Source: Alphaproteobacteria bacterium (lineage in GTDB: Bacteria; Pseudomonadota; Alphaproteobacteria; JAGOMX01). From it: a stretch of 6,444 bases of DNA. The translations under genes were made by a program, and so were the position numbers. The stretch is taken from NCBI GenBank assembly GCA_016742295.1, contig JACVCA010000078.1, positions 1-6,444 of the forward strand, in the 5' to 3' direction. Positions 5,935 to 6,444 of the stretch are shown here, piece after piece (the stretch's first letter is position 1; each line of letters starts with the position of its first letter). Below the pieces are notes generated by a model, which saw only the letters and a list, made by a program, of their open reading frames with translations, made no database searches and was not told where the DNA came from.

Positions 5935-6444
5935 CTACGATCCTGTATGATTAAGATTGCTATAAGTAACATAACTTACAAGCTGTGGTATAGTTTGCAA
6001 TGGATCATCTGGGTCGCCTGGAAATTGACCAAAAGCCCGTCCACGCCCTAAAATTTTATCGTTAACTTCCTGTAGCATAGCCGCAATTGCCGATGAAGAC
6101 GGACCAAATGCTTCAATAATTTCTTGGCTTCTGAGGTAAATATTAGAAGAATCTGGGACTGGAGCAACTAAACCTTCCAGTTGTGTCACCGCATCAGGCA
6201 AAGTGTCGGCATCATCATTAATTCTTTTTCTGGCATCTTCAATAATATCCTGAGCTAAAGCAAGGTCACCTATTGCTGTATCCCGTTCGGTTCTTGCTTG
6301 ATCACGTTCACCTAATGCTGTATCCCGTTCGGTTCTTGCTTGATCACGTTCACCTAATGCTGTATCCCGTTCGGTTCTTGCTTGATCACGTTCACCTAGG
6401 GCTGTATCCCGTTCAGTTCTTGCTTCGTCACGTTCACCTAATGC
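5935..6444 (-). CDS. Repeat-containing coiled-coil protein, C-terminal part (5' end outside window)
   Basis: The minus-strand frame is open from the right edge to the TAG at 5937-5935, so at least 169 residues are encoded and the start lies outside; the ATG at 6201 is internal. The visible N-terminal part is four tandem 14-residue units, consensus ALGERDQARTERDT, each made of two heptads sharing A-x-x-E-R-D-x, followed by a degenerate fifth (AIGDLALAQD). This predicts a highly charged, rigid alpha-helix or alanine-type coiled coil. The rest (about 100 residues) is a mixed segment with VNDKILGRGRAFGQFPGDP and an ending SNLNHTGS, and I recognise no family in it. Immediately downstream is the outer-membrane barrel, so an envelope or surface stalk role is possible but unproven. 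Confidence 0.8.
   Translation of the reverse strand, partial: ALGERDEARTERDTALGERDQARTERDTALGERDQARTERDTALGERDQARTERDTAIGDLALAQDIIEDARKRINDDADTLPDAVTQLEGLVAPVPDSSNIYLRSQEIIEAFGPSSSAIAAMLQEVNDKILGRGRAFGQFPGDPDDPLQTIPQLVSYVTYSNLNHTGS
6277..6444 (-). repeat. Four in-frame 42-bp tandem repeats (array continues beyond the window)
   Basis: Units at 6277-6318, 6319-6360, 6361-6402 and 6403-6444 are 42 bp each. The first two are identical, the third differs at 2 positions and the fourth at 3. A 10-base partial copy with one mismatch sits at 6267-6276. Each unit encodes 14 residues, so gain or loss of units keeps the frame. Near identity at DNA level, including silent sites, points to recent duplication or homogenisation. 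The number of units outside the window is unknown. Confidence 0.95.

Noticed and set aside
5935..6201. A separate 88-residue protein starting at the ATG at 6201
   Set aside because: The same frame continues without a stop to 6444 through the tandem repeats, so this Met is internal.
6277..6444. CRISPR array
   Set aside because: The 42-bp units are directly adjacent with no spacers and are read in frame within a longer coding sequence.

Overview
The window is AT-rich DNA from a Gram-negative bacterium. It holds an amino-acid antiporter, a short outer-membrane beta-barrel, a coiled-coil repeat protein and a very large eukaryote-like membrane kinase. Compact spacing, low GC and eukaryote-like signalling domains fit an intracellular or host-associated bacterium, for example a protist-associated alphaproteobacterium of the Holosporales/Paracaedibacter kind. 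That placement is inferred from style; nothing in the sequence proves it.

Layout. On the + strand, 3-911 is the 3' two thirds of an AdiC/PotE-type APC transporter, cut by the left edge. It converges on a minus-strand block, and the 175-bp gap between them contains a perfect 11-bp hairpin (1018-1046). The minus-strand block reads right to left. First comes the C-terminal part of a repeat protein (6444-5935, 5' end outside the window) carrying four 42-bp tandem repeats. Twelve bases later comes a 236-residue outer-membrane beta-barrel protein (5922-5212). After a 189-bp intergenic region follows a 1311-residue receptor-like Ser/Thr kinase (5022-1087).

The kinase is the centrepiece. It has an N-terminal signal peptide, about 700 residues of predicted exported region, a Ser-rich linker, one glycine-rich membrane helix with a basic stop-transfer, a juxtamembrane segment, a complete kinase domain and a tyrosine-rich disordered tail. 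This is the reverse of the usual bacterial PASTA-type order (kinase first, sensor last) and matches the layout of animal, plant and amoebal receptor kinases. The ectodomain matches nothing I recognise.

The repeat protein and barrel are probably co-transcribed and are likely envelope or surface components. The kinase may be read through from them or driven by its own candidate promoter (5153-5181), which would give a leader of about 120 nt with possible secondary structure around the start codon. A joint role for the three in surface sensing or host interaction is inference from adjacency only. No RNA genes, insertion sequences or CRISPR arrays were seen.
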